Positions 27,247 to 37,794 of a stretch of 64,000 bases of DNA are shown here, one piece after another. Position 1 is the stretch's first letter; every line of letters starts with the position of its first letter. The DNA lies in assembly GCA_018806915.1 (NCBI GenBank), contig JAGKQI010000091.1, positions 310,001-374,000 on the forward strand, given 5' to 3'. Both the position numbers and the translations under genes were made by a program. The notes under the pieces were generated by a model, which saw only the letters and a list, made by a program, of their open reading frames with translations, was not told the origin of the DNA and searched no databases. The stretch comes from Phytophthora colocasiae (taxonomy: Eukaryota > Oomycota > Peronosporomycetes > Peronosporales > Peronosporaceae).

Positions 27247-28941
27247 CTACATGAACGCAACTCCCAGCTTGAACCACGTTCTGCAACTGCATTGTCGAAA
27301 CTCAGCGTGTACAAACCAGCCTACTCCAGGTTGCGCTTCCGCTTCGAACTCGAAATCCGTCGCCTCTTGCTGCTCTGTTTCGGATGCTTTGGTCGACAAT
27401 TCTCTTGAGACGTACCGCTGGAATACACGGTACAATCGGCCGGATGGTACTCTAATCTGGGTGTCTTGCACCTCGACAATACTGAATGCGTTTTCGGAAT
27501 TCAAGCGCCGATGGTCACGCAAAATGTTAGGGCTATCTCTCACTTCTGTTTGAAATGGAAGTGATAATATCGCCTGAAGTGAGCAGCACTGCAAAAGCTG
27601 AACAAAGAGAGCGTTCAGTCGGAGTAACCTTCGCTGGGTGTGCTGCTGTTTGAAACGGCCGTTAAAGTTCTCAATTGGATTGTTTGTTTTGGCCATTCCC
27701 ATGGTAGATTCGAGACACTGCCAATTCCGATATCGACCTGTCATCCACTGACTGAGAAAGTAAGAGCTGAAGTCTGCCAAATCCGAGTCGGTATTCCAGG
27801 ATGCCAATGCTTCCTTCATCCTGTTTTGCAGCTCGAGTGGATCTCGAGCGTAGTGGATCGCGTACACGTGTCTAAACACAACCGCTCTCTTTGCCGAACT
27901 GAGGTGTGCTATGTGCTTCTTCACGTTCTTCACAACGTGAAAAAAACACATCAAAAACTTTGGCTGTTTATCCAGGGCGAGACTTTGGATAGCAATTGAC
28001 TCGAAGCCGCTGCGTTGCGCAGCGTCAGCATCCATCATGACGTAGCCGATTCCTGGAGTATCGCCCGTAATATTGAAATACATGTCTAGTGTGGAGCGGA
28101 TCGCAGCTTCCCATCGTTTTTGCTTGATGTCAGATACCAAGAACAGAGCAACTAAATGGAACTGTCGCCACATATCCGATATTCCGATCGCGATAACAGG
28201 AAAACCACGCGTGTTCAGTTTGAATGTTGCGTCAAGGTGCGTCATGTACTGTGCAGCAAACTGAAGACGGCGAATCGTAGATTTTGTGGCAAATCCTACT
28301 AGTAAGGGATCCTCATCAGAGCCTTCTCCAAGAAGAGGTTCCCCATTTGGGTCCACAGGAAAACCAAAGGTGAATGCCTCATTTTCCTCAAGATTGTGTG
28401 TGTATCGGTGAGTTTTGGCCAATGTAGCCATTTCTTCCACAAAATCGTTGTCATTCAAGACATTTTTGCGGTGGTTCCGGACACGCGTCTGGACTCGGGC
28501 CAGCAATTGCTTGGGGTCGATATCCTGAAAATTATACTTGAGTGCCAGCTTGTTTAAGACAACCGAAGGTTTTTCCCCTGCAGCAGCACGTTCCTTGATA
28601 AACCGATGCATGCTGAGGCTGATCTTGCAATTCTTCGGTGAATTTGCGGTAGATAAGTGGATACCACTCTGGTAAACATCACTACGCGATGTCAGCATAC
28701 AGGTGTGGATCTTGACAAACCACATGCAGCTTTCCTGACTTGCTGCGACTACTGAACACGTCGAAGACGAGCACTTCAGGATAGTGTACCGCATCTTGTG
28801 GTTATCCACGTTTGGTGAACAGATCTGACATCTCTCTTTCTGGTTTTTGCTTTTAAGCCAGCTCTTTTGTTTGTCCATGAAGTCTTCAAGATCATGCTCA
28901 GTCACACAAGAGCTCACTTTCTGCCACACGTAGGCCGGCAT
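27247..28941 (-). CDS. MULE-type transposase, 3' end frameshifted
   Basis: First ATG at 28941; about 564 codons. An N-terminal Cys/His-rich FLYWCH/WRKY-like segment (CQICSPNVDNHKMRYTILKC) is followed by the MULE DDE core. The core shows HLDATFKLNTRGFPVIAIG (first Asp), GYVMMDADAAQRSGFESI (second), CFFHVVKNVKKHI and NNPIENFNGRFKQ (Glu). The C-terminal SWIM zinc finger starts (CSCRTWF) but a stop follows. In another frame just downstream the usual basic tail appears (KRAKKKRGRPALAGP). A frameshift has thus removed the end of the SWIM finger and the tail. No terminal inverted repeats were located. Confidence 0.8.
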   Translation of the reverse strand: MPAYVWQKVSSCVTEHDLEDFMDKQKSWLKSKNQKERCQICSPNVDNHKMRYTILKCSSSTCSVVAASQESCMWFVKIHTCMLTSRSDVYQSGIHLSTANSPKNCKISLSMHRFIKERAAAGEKPSVVLNKLALKYNFQDIDPKQLLARVQTRVRNHRKNVLNDNDFVEEMATLAKTHRYTHNLEENEAFTFGFPVDPNGEPLLGEGSDEDPLLVGFATKSTIRRLQFAAQYMTHLDATFKLNTRGFPVIAIGISDMWRQFHLVALFLVSDIKQKRWEAAIRSTLDMYFNITGDTPGIGYVMMDADAAQRSGFESIAIQSLALDKQPKFLMCFFHVVKNVKKHIAHLSSAKRAVVFRHVYAIHYARDPLELQNRMKEALASWNTDSDLADFSSYFLSQWMTGRYRNWQCLESTMGMAKTNNPIENFNGRFKQQHTQRRLLRLNALFVQLLQCCSLQAILSLPFQTEVRDSPNILRDHRRLNSENAFSIVEVQDTQIRVPSGRLYRVFQRYVSRELSTKASETEQQEATDFEFEAEAQPGVGWFVHAEFRQCSCRTWFKLGVAFM

Positions 28942-28956
28942 TGCGAGGACTGGCAA

Positions 28957-29577
28957 GACGCGGAGTTAGTAGGAGCAGGTAGGGAGATTCCGCGGGTCTT
29001 GTTAGGGTCGTCGGGTTCAGGACCTTAGATCAGGAGGAAGCCAATGTAAAAATGAAGAATAGCGATAATATCAATGCTTGTGGATGTCTGCAGTATCTAG
29101 AAGTATTTTTAATCTGAACCGCTGCAAAAAATAGTCCTCAGACGCAAAGGACGTCTTTTGCAGCATATGAAGCCGTGCAGCCAATGGGATCAAGCGTCTC
29201 TGTAGTTCTGTGCAACGACTCTGTATTCCTGGCCCACTTTGCTGTAGTGCCGTTCCATTATCTGTAATTTGGGTATGGTATCTGTATTTTTGTCTCTGCT
29301 TCTGTACATACGCAAACTTATTCTGTAGAATGCACTCTCGCTCAAACAACATCGAGGCGAGGAAACAAATCCAATTTAAATGCCTGTGGTACTAGTACCA
29401 ATGAAGGAAACCCGGGGAACGCATCAACTCGAATAAAGGTTGAATACAATGTTGAGCAACAAAAGCCGTCCGGTTGGGATAGATATGTTATCTCTGGCTA
29501 GAAGCACGACCGTCGAGAAATGAGTAAGCGCTCGAAATAAGCAAGAAGTACATCACCGTTTTGTCTACTCTACACAA
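28957..29577. other. Intergenic, nothing assigned
   Basis: A 93-codon minus frame at 29071-29352 has no recognisable domain. The right side ends where homology to the right arm of the inverted duplication begins. Confidence 0.35.
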
Positions 29578-29881
29578 ATGGGCAAGTATGCCAAGCAGAT
29601 CGGTGGCAACGCGGTGGGTGGCAAGTGGGAATTTTGGCGTTGGAGTGTTGAAAAGTGCTGTTGTTCCAGCGACACAGGCTGCGGATACTCCAGCTAAAGA
29701 AGCTGAAGACCCCAGCAAAGAGATCTCGCAAGGTGGTCGAGAGGATAATGCTGCCCAAACGTCAGTGGAAACGGACGCACCTGCTAATGAGGCGGACGCG
29801 GATGTGACGCAGACAGTAGTTCAGTCGGGTGAGGCCCGTTCGGTTGGCTCCTGCAAGCGCAAACTTCACAATAGGCACTAA
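29578..29881 (+). pseudogene. C-terminal fragment of a locus-4-type pectin lyase
   Basis: It starts at GGGCAAGTATGCCAAGCAGATCGG, matching codons near the end of the lyase at 50150-51919. A deletion of about 20 bp (present as GACTGATGCTACGAAACTCG in the other copy) puts it out of frame. The rest encodes the same acidic tail ([18 protein letters not shown]) and basic end ([11 protein letters not shown]). It marks the outer breakpoint of the inverted duplication. Confidence 0.8.
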
Positions 29882-30279
29882 AACGTTGTAGAAGTGAACT
29901 GTTCTAAGCGCATAAGGAGGAATTGATGTAGTAGAGTGCAGAGCAAGAGCGTGCGTGCGTGGCGTTAGAATTCAAGTGCATGAATACTGCTAGTATTTAG
30001 CCTAATTTAGATGCAAGTTAATTGTGTGTTGCTATTGCGCATTTTACCCTAATTTTAACCTGAATCAAAAATGTCCTCTGTCTAAATTGGTTTGGACCAT
30101 TCAGAATTATGACGTACTTAATATTATAGTCTACCCAAAGGCACAAATAATGACAGGAAGCGTACTCGAAAATCCCAAGCAAGAGATCAAAACACACAAT
30201 CAACTTCTCTATTGAAACGCGAAAAACTTGGGTGTCTCGTACAGATGCGCACATCTTGCTACTGTACCATATACCGCAT

Positions 30280-31165
30280 AAGGTAAATCATCAATTTAGG
30301 GCCATCAATCATTTTAAGGCCGTATTTTAACTGCCAATCACGTGAAGTTTTTCACAGAGCAAGTACTTTATTGGCTAAAACACACTAAATACGAATACCT
30401 TCAAAAATTAAATTTGTAAATTTGGCGCGAGGTGTCATGGCCCCAGGCGATGACAGATCAGTCGCCTACCTGGTTGGCGGCGAGCTTATTGAGGGCCCGT
30501 TATGGGAGCAGGGTTGTCGCGGGTTCAAGTCCCGTTAATTCTCCGCACTGATTTGGAAAGTAAAGCATCTATTCAACCTCACTGTGCCAGACACTCGACT
30601 AACATTTTGTTGTTTAGAATACAGCTGAACAAGTGATATGCGCTACATGTACTTATCTACACCTTTACCTGCAGTTGTAGTAACAGCTTTCTTAGACGAC
30701 TTGGTTTTTTGCTGCCAGCCTCAGCAAGTTCCTGGAGCACTTCATGGGTCAACAGCATCCCCCCAACTGCGACTCGTTTACGCTTTGTCGTCTTCTTCGG
30801 CAGGGGCTTCAATTGTTGGCCTGCCACTTGACCTCCGTAAGCTAATTTCCGTCGAAACTTGATCACAAATATAAATATAAAAGGTGAGGGTGGAATAACC
30901 CAAACCTCAAACGGTCACAAAAATGACACTCACTCAGCGCTTTCAATACTGAAAGCAAGACTAAATTCGGCCGTAAACTGATTAAGTCGATTTTTTTCTT
31001 CTCCACGGGCATGAGCTTAATTTCATTGGTCTGCTACTACAAAAAATCGAGAAAAAATCTCTGGTTTGCGAAGTTTCAGAAACTGTCTCACTTTTTGTCA
31101 ACGCATAAGTAGATGCCGAGTAATTCGAGCATCTTTTATCTCGGCCCATATTTGATTTTTTACCT
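30280..31165. mobile_element. TA-flanked non-autonomous mariner-like element
   Basis: 886 bp present only in the left arm. The empty site is visible in the right arm (GCATACACAC). TA is duplicated on both sides (30278-30279 and 31166-31167). The ends are imperfect 23-bp inverted repeats starting AGGTAAA and ending GGGCC, with 18 of 23 bases matching. No transposase is encoded; a 69-codon basic frame at 30657-30866 is unassigned. It also holds a tRNA-like B box. Confidence 0.75.
30522..30532 (+). promoter_or_regulatory. tRNA-type B box inside the TA-flanked element
   Basis: GGTTCAAGTCC fits the RNA polymerase III B-box consensus GGTTCRANTCC, within GCGGG-TTCAAGT-CCCGT, which can form a T-arm. 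No matching acceptor stem was found, so this may be a SINE-like or decayed tRNA-derived piece. Confidence 0.35.
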
Positions 31166-31309
31166 TACACTACTTACTTCACATCAAATATGCTCTATCG
31201 ACGACTATCTAAACCAGCCAGCCGTCAAATTCGGTCGGGGAGAAGACCTCGCTACCTTCACTCAGTCCAAGGTCCGCCCACCCCGACGATATAACCGCAT
31301 CTAAGCGAT

Positions 31310-32512
31310 TTAGTTGGACAGGGTGCCCACACCGTAGTTCTGGCTGTTGGTGCTCAGCTTCTGGGGCGACGTCGGCTTGTAGTACTTGGCCACGTTCTTG
31401 GTGTTGGTCAGTGCCGCCGACTCGCGGTTGCCCTTGAGTGAGCCACTCTTGGCCACCGTGTTCTCCACACAGTTGCGGCCCAGTGTCGACTTGCAGGACG
31501 ACTGCGTGGACGAGGACGGCACAATGATGGCACCGACCGTCTCGGCGTCGTGCTTGTTCGGGTCGGCGGTGGACTCGAAGTAGTTGCCCTCCAGCAGCAC
31601 GTTGCCGTTCTCCACGACGTCGTACGAGAAGCCCGTGTTGCTGTACCAGTAGTTGTTGGCGGCGTGGATGACCGAGCTGCCGCCGACCTTGGGCGAGCGA
31701 CCAGACGTGTTGTGCACGAAGTTGTTGACGAGACTGGCCTGCGTCTGCGTGCCGAGGAAGAGGAAGGTCCAGTAGTGGTTGCCGTCGCACGTGGCCGAAT
31801 ACTGCGTCTGGCCGTCGAACTCGCAGTTACTGATCGTCATACTCTTGACGCTGGCCGTATTGGTGGCGATCATCTGGCGACCGATGTTGGAGATCTTGAC
31901 GTGGTCGATCCACACGCGCTGCATGGCCGTCTTGCCACCGTTGAGGCCCTGGAGGTAGATGGCGTCTCCGCCCCAGATGAGGTGCGGGTTGAGCTGCGTG
32001 ATGTGGATGTTCTGAATGATGATGTTGTCACCCTGGAGCCAGAGGCCCTTGCCCTTGATCACACCGCTGGTGCCGAGGCCGCGCAGAGTCTTGTTGCTGG
32101 TGACCACGAGGGGGTTCTTGGTGGCGGCCAGGTCGTACGTGACCTTGACGGAGGTGCCCTCCACACAGCCGCCCGTGTTGGCCATACCGCCGCTCTGCAG
32201 GATGACGTCCTGACCCTTGTGGCCGTTGTTCTTGGCGAGGCAGTCGCGGTTGCTCTTGGGACGGCAGCCGTTCTCGGTCACGGTGCCCTCCGTGCCTCGG
32301 AAGTCGAAGGTCGTCTTGAGCACGATGACGCGCGGCTGCGAGTCCTTGAGGTAGTTCTTGAGCTCGTTCAGCGACGTGGGATACACGGGGTTGGCGTTGC
32401 CTCCGCCGGTGGTGCCAGCGGCTAGACCTGGTGCCGTACCCGTGGAGAGGGCCTGCGTGCCCTGCATGGCGAAGGCGGCGATGGCAACGATGACGACGCG
32501 GAAGATCTGCAT
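31310..32512 (-). CDS. Secreted pectin lyase, family PL1 (locus 2)
   Basis: Intronless 400-aa protein with a signal peptide ([21 protein letters not shown]) and no Gln-rich spacer. The PL1 beta-helix has [25 protein letters not shown] and [10 protein letters not shown], the pectin-lyase hallmarks including the GRQ Arg. It is nearly identical to the interrupted copy at locus 3 and of equal length. It is divergent from that copy, with about 2.1 kb between start codons. An Inr-like element lies upstream. It appears intact and is the expressed candidate of the duplicated pair. Confidence 0.9.
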   Translation of the reverse strand: MQIFRVVIVAIAAFAMQGTQALSTGTAPGLAAGTTGGGNANPVYPTSLNELKNYLKDSQPRVIVLKTTFDFRGTEGTVTENGCRPKSNRDCLAKNNGHKGQDVILQSGGMANTGGCVEGTSVKVTYDLAATKNPLVVTSNKTLRGLGTSGVIKGKGLWLQGDNIIIQNIHITQLNPHLIWGGDAIYLQGLNGGKTAMQRVWIDHVKISNIGRQMIATNTASVKSMTISNCEFDGQTQYSATCDGNHYWTFLFLGTQTQASLVNNFVHNTSGRSPKVGGSSVIHAANNYWYSNTGFSYDVVENGNVLLEGNYFESTADPNKHDAETVGAIIVPSSSTQSSCKSTLGRNCVENTVAKSGSLKGNRESAALTNTKNVAKYYKPTSPQKLSTNSQNYGVGTLSN

Positions 32513-32550
32513 GGTTTCTTGGTGTGTTGAGGACTTGTGCTGTGTGAGTC

Positions 32551-32566
32551 AAAATCGACAATGAGA
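32551..32566 (-). promoter_or_regulatory. Oomycete Inr-like core promoter of lyase locus 2
   Basis: It reads TCTCATTGTCGATTTT on the minus strand, 38 bp upstream of the ATG, close to the oomycete Inr/FPR consensus. The same sequence is at 34545-34560 for locus 3. Confidence 0.55.
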
Positions 32567-32805
32567 GAATCGACGGTAGGGCAACGAGTTGGTCAACTTT
32601 GAGGGCTGTCAGGTGCCACAGGTTGAGTCAGGGGCCAGCCGAGTCAAGCAAAGGGGGAGGTAGGCTTGAGGGAGCTCTGTCGTCGTAACAACGTTGCGCG
32701 ACTCGCTTTTTGAAAGGAGCACGCGGATGACCGTGACGGTTGAATTTGTTGAGGTGAGGTGTGGTTGCCAAGTGAGAGGAGATCATTGAAGCATGCCAAG
32801 TGGTT

Positions 32806-34305
32806 GTGGAGAAGGGGTACGTCAGTTCATCACATCTGGAGGGGCTGATAGCCACTGGTAGGAGAAGCATCGTTACAGAATGCGGCGAGATGTCTTGATC
32901 GTTAAATTTCGAGTTGTAGGGAACAACGTAGCTCGCAATGTAGTCTCTAACAAAATCGAAATGGCATTCGTGATCCTATCTGGTGCTTGTGCTCCAGATC
33001 TCATCTACATGTACATCTTATTATATGAACCCGTAAATCTCACACCTCACGTACAGGTTTAACCTGCAACCACTCCTTCTTATAGCAGCTCTGATTGCGG
33101 GGAAAAGAAGACATGCAATTTGGCGTAATTTCCCTTTGTGTCATTCTAGCGTCCATATGCCGGATACTAGTACAATACAGTGTTTTTACATCATTTGCCT
33201 CGTGTAGGCGGCGCGAACGACATTGTAATTTACATGTACCGATAAGATAGTTTTGTAGTCGAAGCATCCCACCAGATTTGAACTGCTGGAAATCGTTGTC
33301 GTTTTTGTAAAGAAAACATCGAGTGATACAGCACGATGAGCTCACTAAATTCTCCACTCCAGATGGACACCACGTCAGGGACAACCATGACATGTTAACC
33401 TGGAGGCTTGGGCATGCTAAAGTTTGAAAAACGTTTTCTTTTCATTTACCGAACAGCAAATACAAGATTTTGTGACACTATATTGCCGCGCACACGGCTA
33501 GACTTACACGCCACCATTGAAAACGTGCTATGTGATCCTTGACAGCAGCTGCTCCTACTGCAGATTTGTGAGGCGTAAGCCATGCAGCAAACCAACGTGC
33601 AACCAGTTGCGGCAGCGCTCCGCTGAGTCAAACTCTACGAACAGTGAACGAACACTTCAATTTCTCCGCCACCATAAGGGTCCTTGCAGCATTAGTTTTG
33701 ACTGCCAAGTACTACTGTAATATGGCACAGCAGTAGCATAAGCACTACACGTACCAGTGAGCTACGAAGTACAATGCTAGTCTCGTTGTCGAATTTTTTC
33801 CAGCGAGCAATGCAAAAATGCAATATATACTGTGACATCTGATCAGATGAATGACGCGTGCGGCTTTGCTCCTGTAGAGCAGATGGTTCGACTTCAAATC
33901 GATCAGGATGGATCGACTAGTGCAAGCGTCGTTGTTGTCGTCGAGGATCTTCACTTGTGGGTGGCTATTTTCCGTTTAAGACTCACGGAAGTGCGTCTTT
34001 TAGCGGATTACAATACAGATACACCCTCTCCTTGTTCTCCACCCTAGGGAGTTCCAACATCCATCGCGCCTCGATCCACAAAATGACTCACAACGGGCAA
34101 ATGACGTTATAACTACGTCTGTACAATCTGCTGCCTCGTCCAAGGTTCTGCAGTCAGATCGCAGAGTCTTTATACGCGATCTACATGCAGCTACATGGAG
34201 TACATATACATGAAAGGTATCGCAGCAGCAACCACTAAAACAATCAGGTATCACGTCGTCTCAGCCGTTCCATCAGGTATTTCGCACCAAAGGAACCTTA
34301 CTGCG
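32806..34305. other. Unique spacer at the centre of the inverted duplication
   Basis: About 1.5 kb without a match between the arms and without a recognised gene. Short open frames on both strands show no domains. The two lyase promoters face outwards from it. Confidence 0.4.
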
Positions 34306-34544
34306 AACCAATTGGCATGCTTCAATGATCTCCTCTCGCTTGGCAACCACACCTCACCTCAACAAATTCAACTGTCACGGTCATCCGCGTGCTCCTTTCA
34401 AAAAGCGAGTCGCGCAACGTTGTTACGACGACAGAGCTCCCTCAAGCCTACCTCCCCCTTTGCTTGACTCGGCTGGCCCCTGACTCAACCTGTGGCACCT
34501 GACAGCCCTCAAAGTTGACCAACTCGTTGCCCTACCGTCGATTC

Positions 34545-34560
34545 TCTCATTGTCGATTTT
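34545..34560 (+). promoter_or_regulatory. Inr-like core promoter of lyase locus 3
   Basis: TCTCATTGTCGATTTT, identical to the locus 2 element and 38 bp upstream of the ATG at 34599. Confidence 0.55.
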
Positions 34561-34989
34561 GACTCACACAGCACAAGTCCTCAACACACCAAGAAACCAT
34601 GCAGATCTTCCGCGTCGTCATCGTTGCCATCGCCGCCTTCGCCATGCAGGGCACGCAGGCCCTCTCCACGGGTACGGCACCAGGTCTAGCCGCTGGCACC
34701 ACCGGCGGAGGCAACGCCAACCCCGTGTATCCCACGTCGCTGAACGAGCTCAAGAACTACCTCAAGGACTCGCAGCCGCGCGTCATCGTGCTCAAGACGA
34801 CCTTCGACTTCCGAGGCACGGAGGGCACCGTGACCGAGAACGGCTGCCGTCCCAAGAGCAACCGCGACTGCCTCGCCAAGAACAACGGCCACAAGGGTCA
34901 GGACGTCATCCTGCAGAGCGGCGGTATGGCCAACACGGGCGGCTGTGTGGAGGGCACCTCCGTCAAGGTCACGTACGACCTGGCCGCCA

Positions 34990-35246
34990 TGTGGTAAGTC
35001 CGCTTGAATGCTTTGAATGCTGGTGTCTTGTTGATTGCAAATTGACAAGTGCTTCCTCTGGCTAAATGCTTTTGCTACCTACCTGACTACAACAGCTCGT
35101 CCTACTTGGTCTTGAGCTGCTTGCCAGCGTCACAGCTGAACTGCAACTTCATGTTGACAGGCCCGATGCGTTCTAGGATGGGGTTCTTGATTCTGGATAG
35201 CCTCCTTGCCGTTGAAGATAAGCTATTGCTTGTGCCACAGACTACA
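34990..35246 (-). repeat. 3' LTR of element 4
   Basis: 257 bp, TG...CA, nearly identical to 47669-47925 (one difference seen: AAATGCTTTTG against AAATGCATTTG). Confidence 0.9.
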
Positions 35247-35442
35247 CTGCCCCCAAAGAACCACATCGCCCTTGATGCTATACAAAATATAAAGCCGATA
35301 GAAATCCGATAGAAATCCAGTGATAGAAATGCCGTGATAGAAATCCATCAGCTTGCTGACATGCATGAGACGGGGCACTGTTACAGGTCAACTTCAACTG
35401 CAACGACTTGAAGTATATCCATAACGGAGCCCATACGTCGTT

Positions 35443-35886
35443 TCAGGCTCTGAAACTTTGGTCGATTTCAGAAAACGCCTCCATCAGCTCATGGTCATCG
35501 CACGCAGTAACATACGCCCGAACCCGCACCGGTAAGTCGTCATAAAGACTCTGCAGCGATTCCCACGAATTCTCCTCCTCTTGTAGTCCAATCCAGGATA
35601 CGAGTAGTTGCCAGCCGTGCTGTTCCTTGCGGTGGTCCTTTAGTTCTTCGACTCCTAAGACCATGCCCTGATTGCCTACGTGCGCAAGCATCTCCTCACT
35701 TGCACCGAGGCTTGCATCACAGTAGAACTTAAGCCTCGATCCGTGCACCATATAGTGATGCCCAGTGATGAGGTGACGGAATGCATGTGGATGTTCCTCA
35801 ACGACCTCAAACGGCCCCACCCAACGGGCCAGAAGTTTGTTCACAGAAAGTCGCGAGTCAATCCGTGACCATAGTACATAGTCACC
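35443..35886 (-). CDS. Element 4 integrase C-terminal domain and chromodomain (separated piece)
   Basis: This piece continues the integrase frame interrupted at 43480 by element 3, through the shared GGTG. It shows a GPY/F-like segment (LLARWVGPFEVVEEHPHAF), SRLKFYCDASL, and a chromodomain (WQLLVSWIGLQEEENSWESL). It resembles the element 1 C-terminus, placing elements 1 and 4 in one clade. Confidence 0.8.
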   Translation of the reverse strand, partial: GDYVLWSRIDSRLSVNKLLARWVGPFEVVEEHPHAFRHLITGHHYMVHGSRLKFYCDASLGASEEMLAHVGNQGMVLGVEELKDHRKEQHGWQLLVSWIGLQEEENSWESLQSLYDDLPVRVRAYVTACDDHELMEAFSEIDQSFRA

Positions 35887-36308
35887 TGTAACGGGGATGT
35901 TACACGAATGTTTCTCGTTGGTGTGTGACACACGTGGATACATTTATGTGGGTACATAATAGTGTGTGACACTCATGATACATTTATGTGGGTACATAAT
36001 GGTGTGGCACACACGAGTAGATACGTAGATGGCCTCAGAGCCTCACGTTGCATTTTGATTAGGATTTAGTATGTTAGATACTAAATCCGTTACATTTAGG
36101 ATTAGGGCAATAAAGTCAATAAAAATCAGTTTGCATTTTTACATAGTTAGTGTTAATCCTTTGTTATAGGGACACTGACTCTGTGAGTCCCGTATTTAGT
36201 GGACTACTTGGTTCTTGTATAGAACCGAAGGCTAGTGCCTTGCAAGCAGGACTCTACGAGTCAACTAAACTTCCTCTGTGCCGTGCACACCTACGCAGCC
36301 CCGCTGCA
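35887..36308 (+). repeat. 5' LTR of element 3
   Basis: 422 bp, starting TGTAACGGGG and ending CGCTGCA. It has an internal two-copy repeat of TACATTTATGTGGGTACATA. Confidence 0.92.
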
Positions 36309-36365
36309 TCTGGTAGCACTAGTAGTCAATTCAACTCCTGAGTTGAAGACTGTTTCTCTGTGAGA

Positions 36366-37336
36366 ATGGAGCCAGAAGCATACGCTCACTTGACTCCGAG
36401 TCAGCGGGACACGCTTAACAAGCTTACGTCCTTGCTGGGCCCGGAAGGTACGGCGCACCTTGCGTCCCAAGGGCCGGAGGCCGTCAACGCGCGCCTCGAG
36501 GCATTTGCCTCGTACGAAAACGCTCTCGTCGAGCACATTCAGCGGAATGTAACAGGGGTTACCCCTGCTCCGAGAGCTAAGCCCGTCACGCTCAGCGTGA
36601 AGAACTTCCTCGGGAATGAGGGAGAGAACCTCCTTTTGTGGACCCGAGAGGTCGAAATGGCCATGGGGGCCGCCATGCTCCAGTTGGAGGGGCAACGCGT
36701 TGCGTTTGCCATCTCTAAGCTCGAAGGACGAGCACGAGAATGGGCCTTGACGTCTGGGACGTCGGTGGAAGCGGCCTTCCCCACATGGGGCGAGCTAAAG
36801 GCCAAGCTCACGCAAGTGTTTGCTCCGCCTAACCAGGCGTATCGCGTGCGGTCACGCTTCCTTGCTTGTCGCCAGGGCAAGAAGGATCTGGTGGACTATG
36901 TCCAAGAGCTGCGCACGCTCATTGCTGGCATGGCTGCCGACCCTCTACCTGAGGTGGTCGCCGTGACCGTCTTCATGGAAGGCTTACGAGCTGGCGTGGC
37001 CAGGACGGAGACATTCCGTCAGAACCCCACAGCTTCGAAGATGCTGTCAGCGTGGCATTGAATGCCGAACACAACTTTAAGTTGTCGAGGGTCGGTGCTA
37101 GCAGCACAGGGTCCGGTGGACCTGAGCCCATGGACCTCAGCTATGCTGAAGATGAGGTAGCTGAGCTACGAGCTGCGGTGCAGCGTATGAGCACCCGCCG
37201 GTGCTATACATGCGGCAGTCACTCACACCTGAGGCCCAACTGCCCTCTGCGCAAAGAGCGCGCCGGCCAGAATGGCCGCAACCCTGTCGCGGGTCCCGCT
37301 TTGGGCTCTGCCCAGGGAAACGCCGGCTCCCAGTAG
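36366..37336 (+). pseudogene. Element 3 gag, frameshifted
   Basis: The ATG frame from 36366 matches element 2 gag to FRQNP near 37030, then a small deletion shifts it to a stop at 37061. The correct frame resumes at about 37035 and includes the CCHC knuckle CYTCGSHSHLRPNC, ending at 37336. Confidence 0.85.
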
Positions 37337-37339
37337 ACG

Positions 37340-37794
37340 CGGGGCGGTCTACTGGGGAAGAACTGAGTTCTGCAGTGCGTGAGAGGCACTGGGTCTCAGC
37401 CCCGAAGAGCTCCGTGCTCTTGAACACGGAACGTGTGAGCAAGCAGGGCTTGCTGGTCGTCCAGGTGGACGTGAAGGGCTTTGAGAAGCCGTGGATCGTG
37501 TTGATCGATTCGGGGGCGTCTGGCAACTACGTCAGACGCTCCACCGTTGAAGGTAGTCAGCAATATGCTGAGGCGCTTCGAGCGCGAAGAGGTGACACAG
37601 TCACAGTCCGTCTAGCGACGGGCGTCCGTGTCACGGTGGCCAAGGTCCCCATGGACCTGCGGCTGAAGTTCTTGGACTTCGATAGCGTGGAACGCTGCTT
37701 GGTCCTGGACCTGGATTCGAGGTACGACTCATCCTTGGCATGGCGTGGCTGGAGCGCCACGAGCCATGGATTGATTGGAGGTCGAAGACCTTAG
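37340..37794 (+). pseudogene. Element 3 protease, frameshifted
   Basis: It has the retropepsin motif WIVLIDSGASGNYV. A one-base deletion near 37727 (after the codons for LDSRYD) moves the ILG motif into the next frame, which continues as one frame with RT. Confidence 0.8.

Larger units (their letters stand above)
29578..32805. repeat. Left arm of a large inverted duplication
   Basis: This arm matches 34306-50472 in reverse orientation. It holds the C-terminal fragment of a locus-4-type lyase (29578-29881), its 3' flank (to about 30279), lyase locus 2 (31310-32512) and about 290 bp of upstream sequence. The only large interruption is a TA-flanked element (30280-31165). The match ends near GCATGCCAAGTGGTT. 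Confidence 0.85.

Noticed and set aside
29071..29352. 93-codon minus frame
   Set aside because: No domain, no promoter motif, and length expected by chance.
31550..32425. Long plus-strand open frame (291 codons) over lyase locus 2, with similar ones at 5143-5703 and 48890-49345
   Set aside because: They are exact antisense shadows of lyase genes rich in codons ending in G or C, and show no domain.
33252..33390. Possible antisense tRNA (CCAGATTTGAACTGCTGG)
   Set aside because: No acceptor or anticodon arm could be folded.
35887..36308. Spaced direct repeats in the element 3 LTR as a possible CRISPR
   Set aside because: Only two copies, inside an LTR, in a eukaryotic genome.
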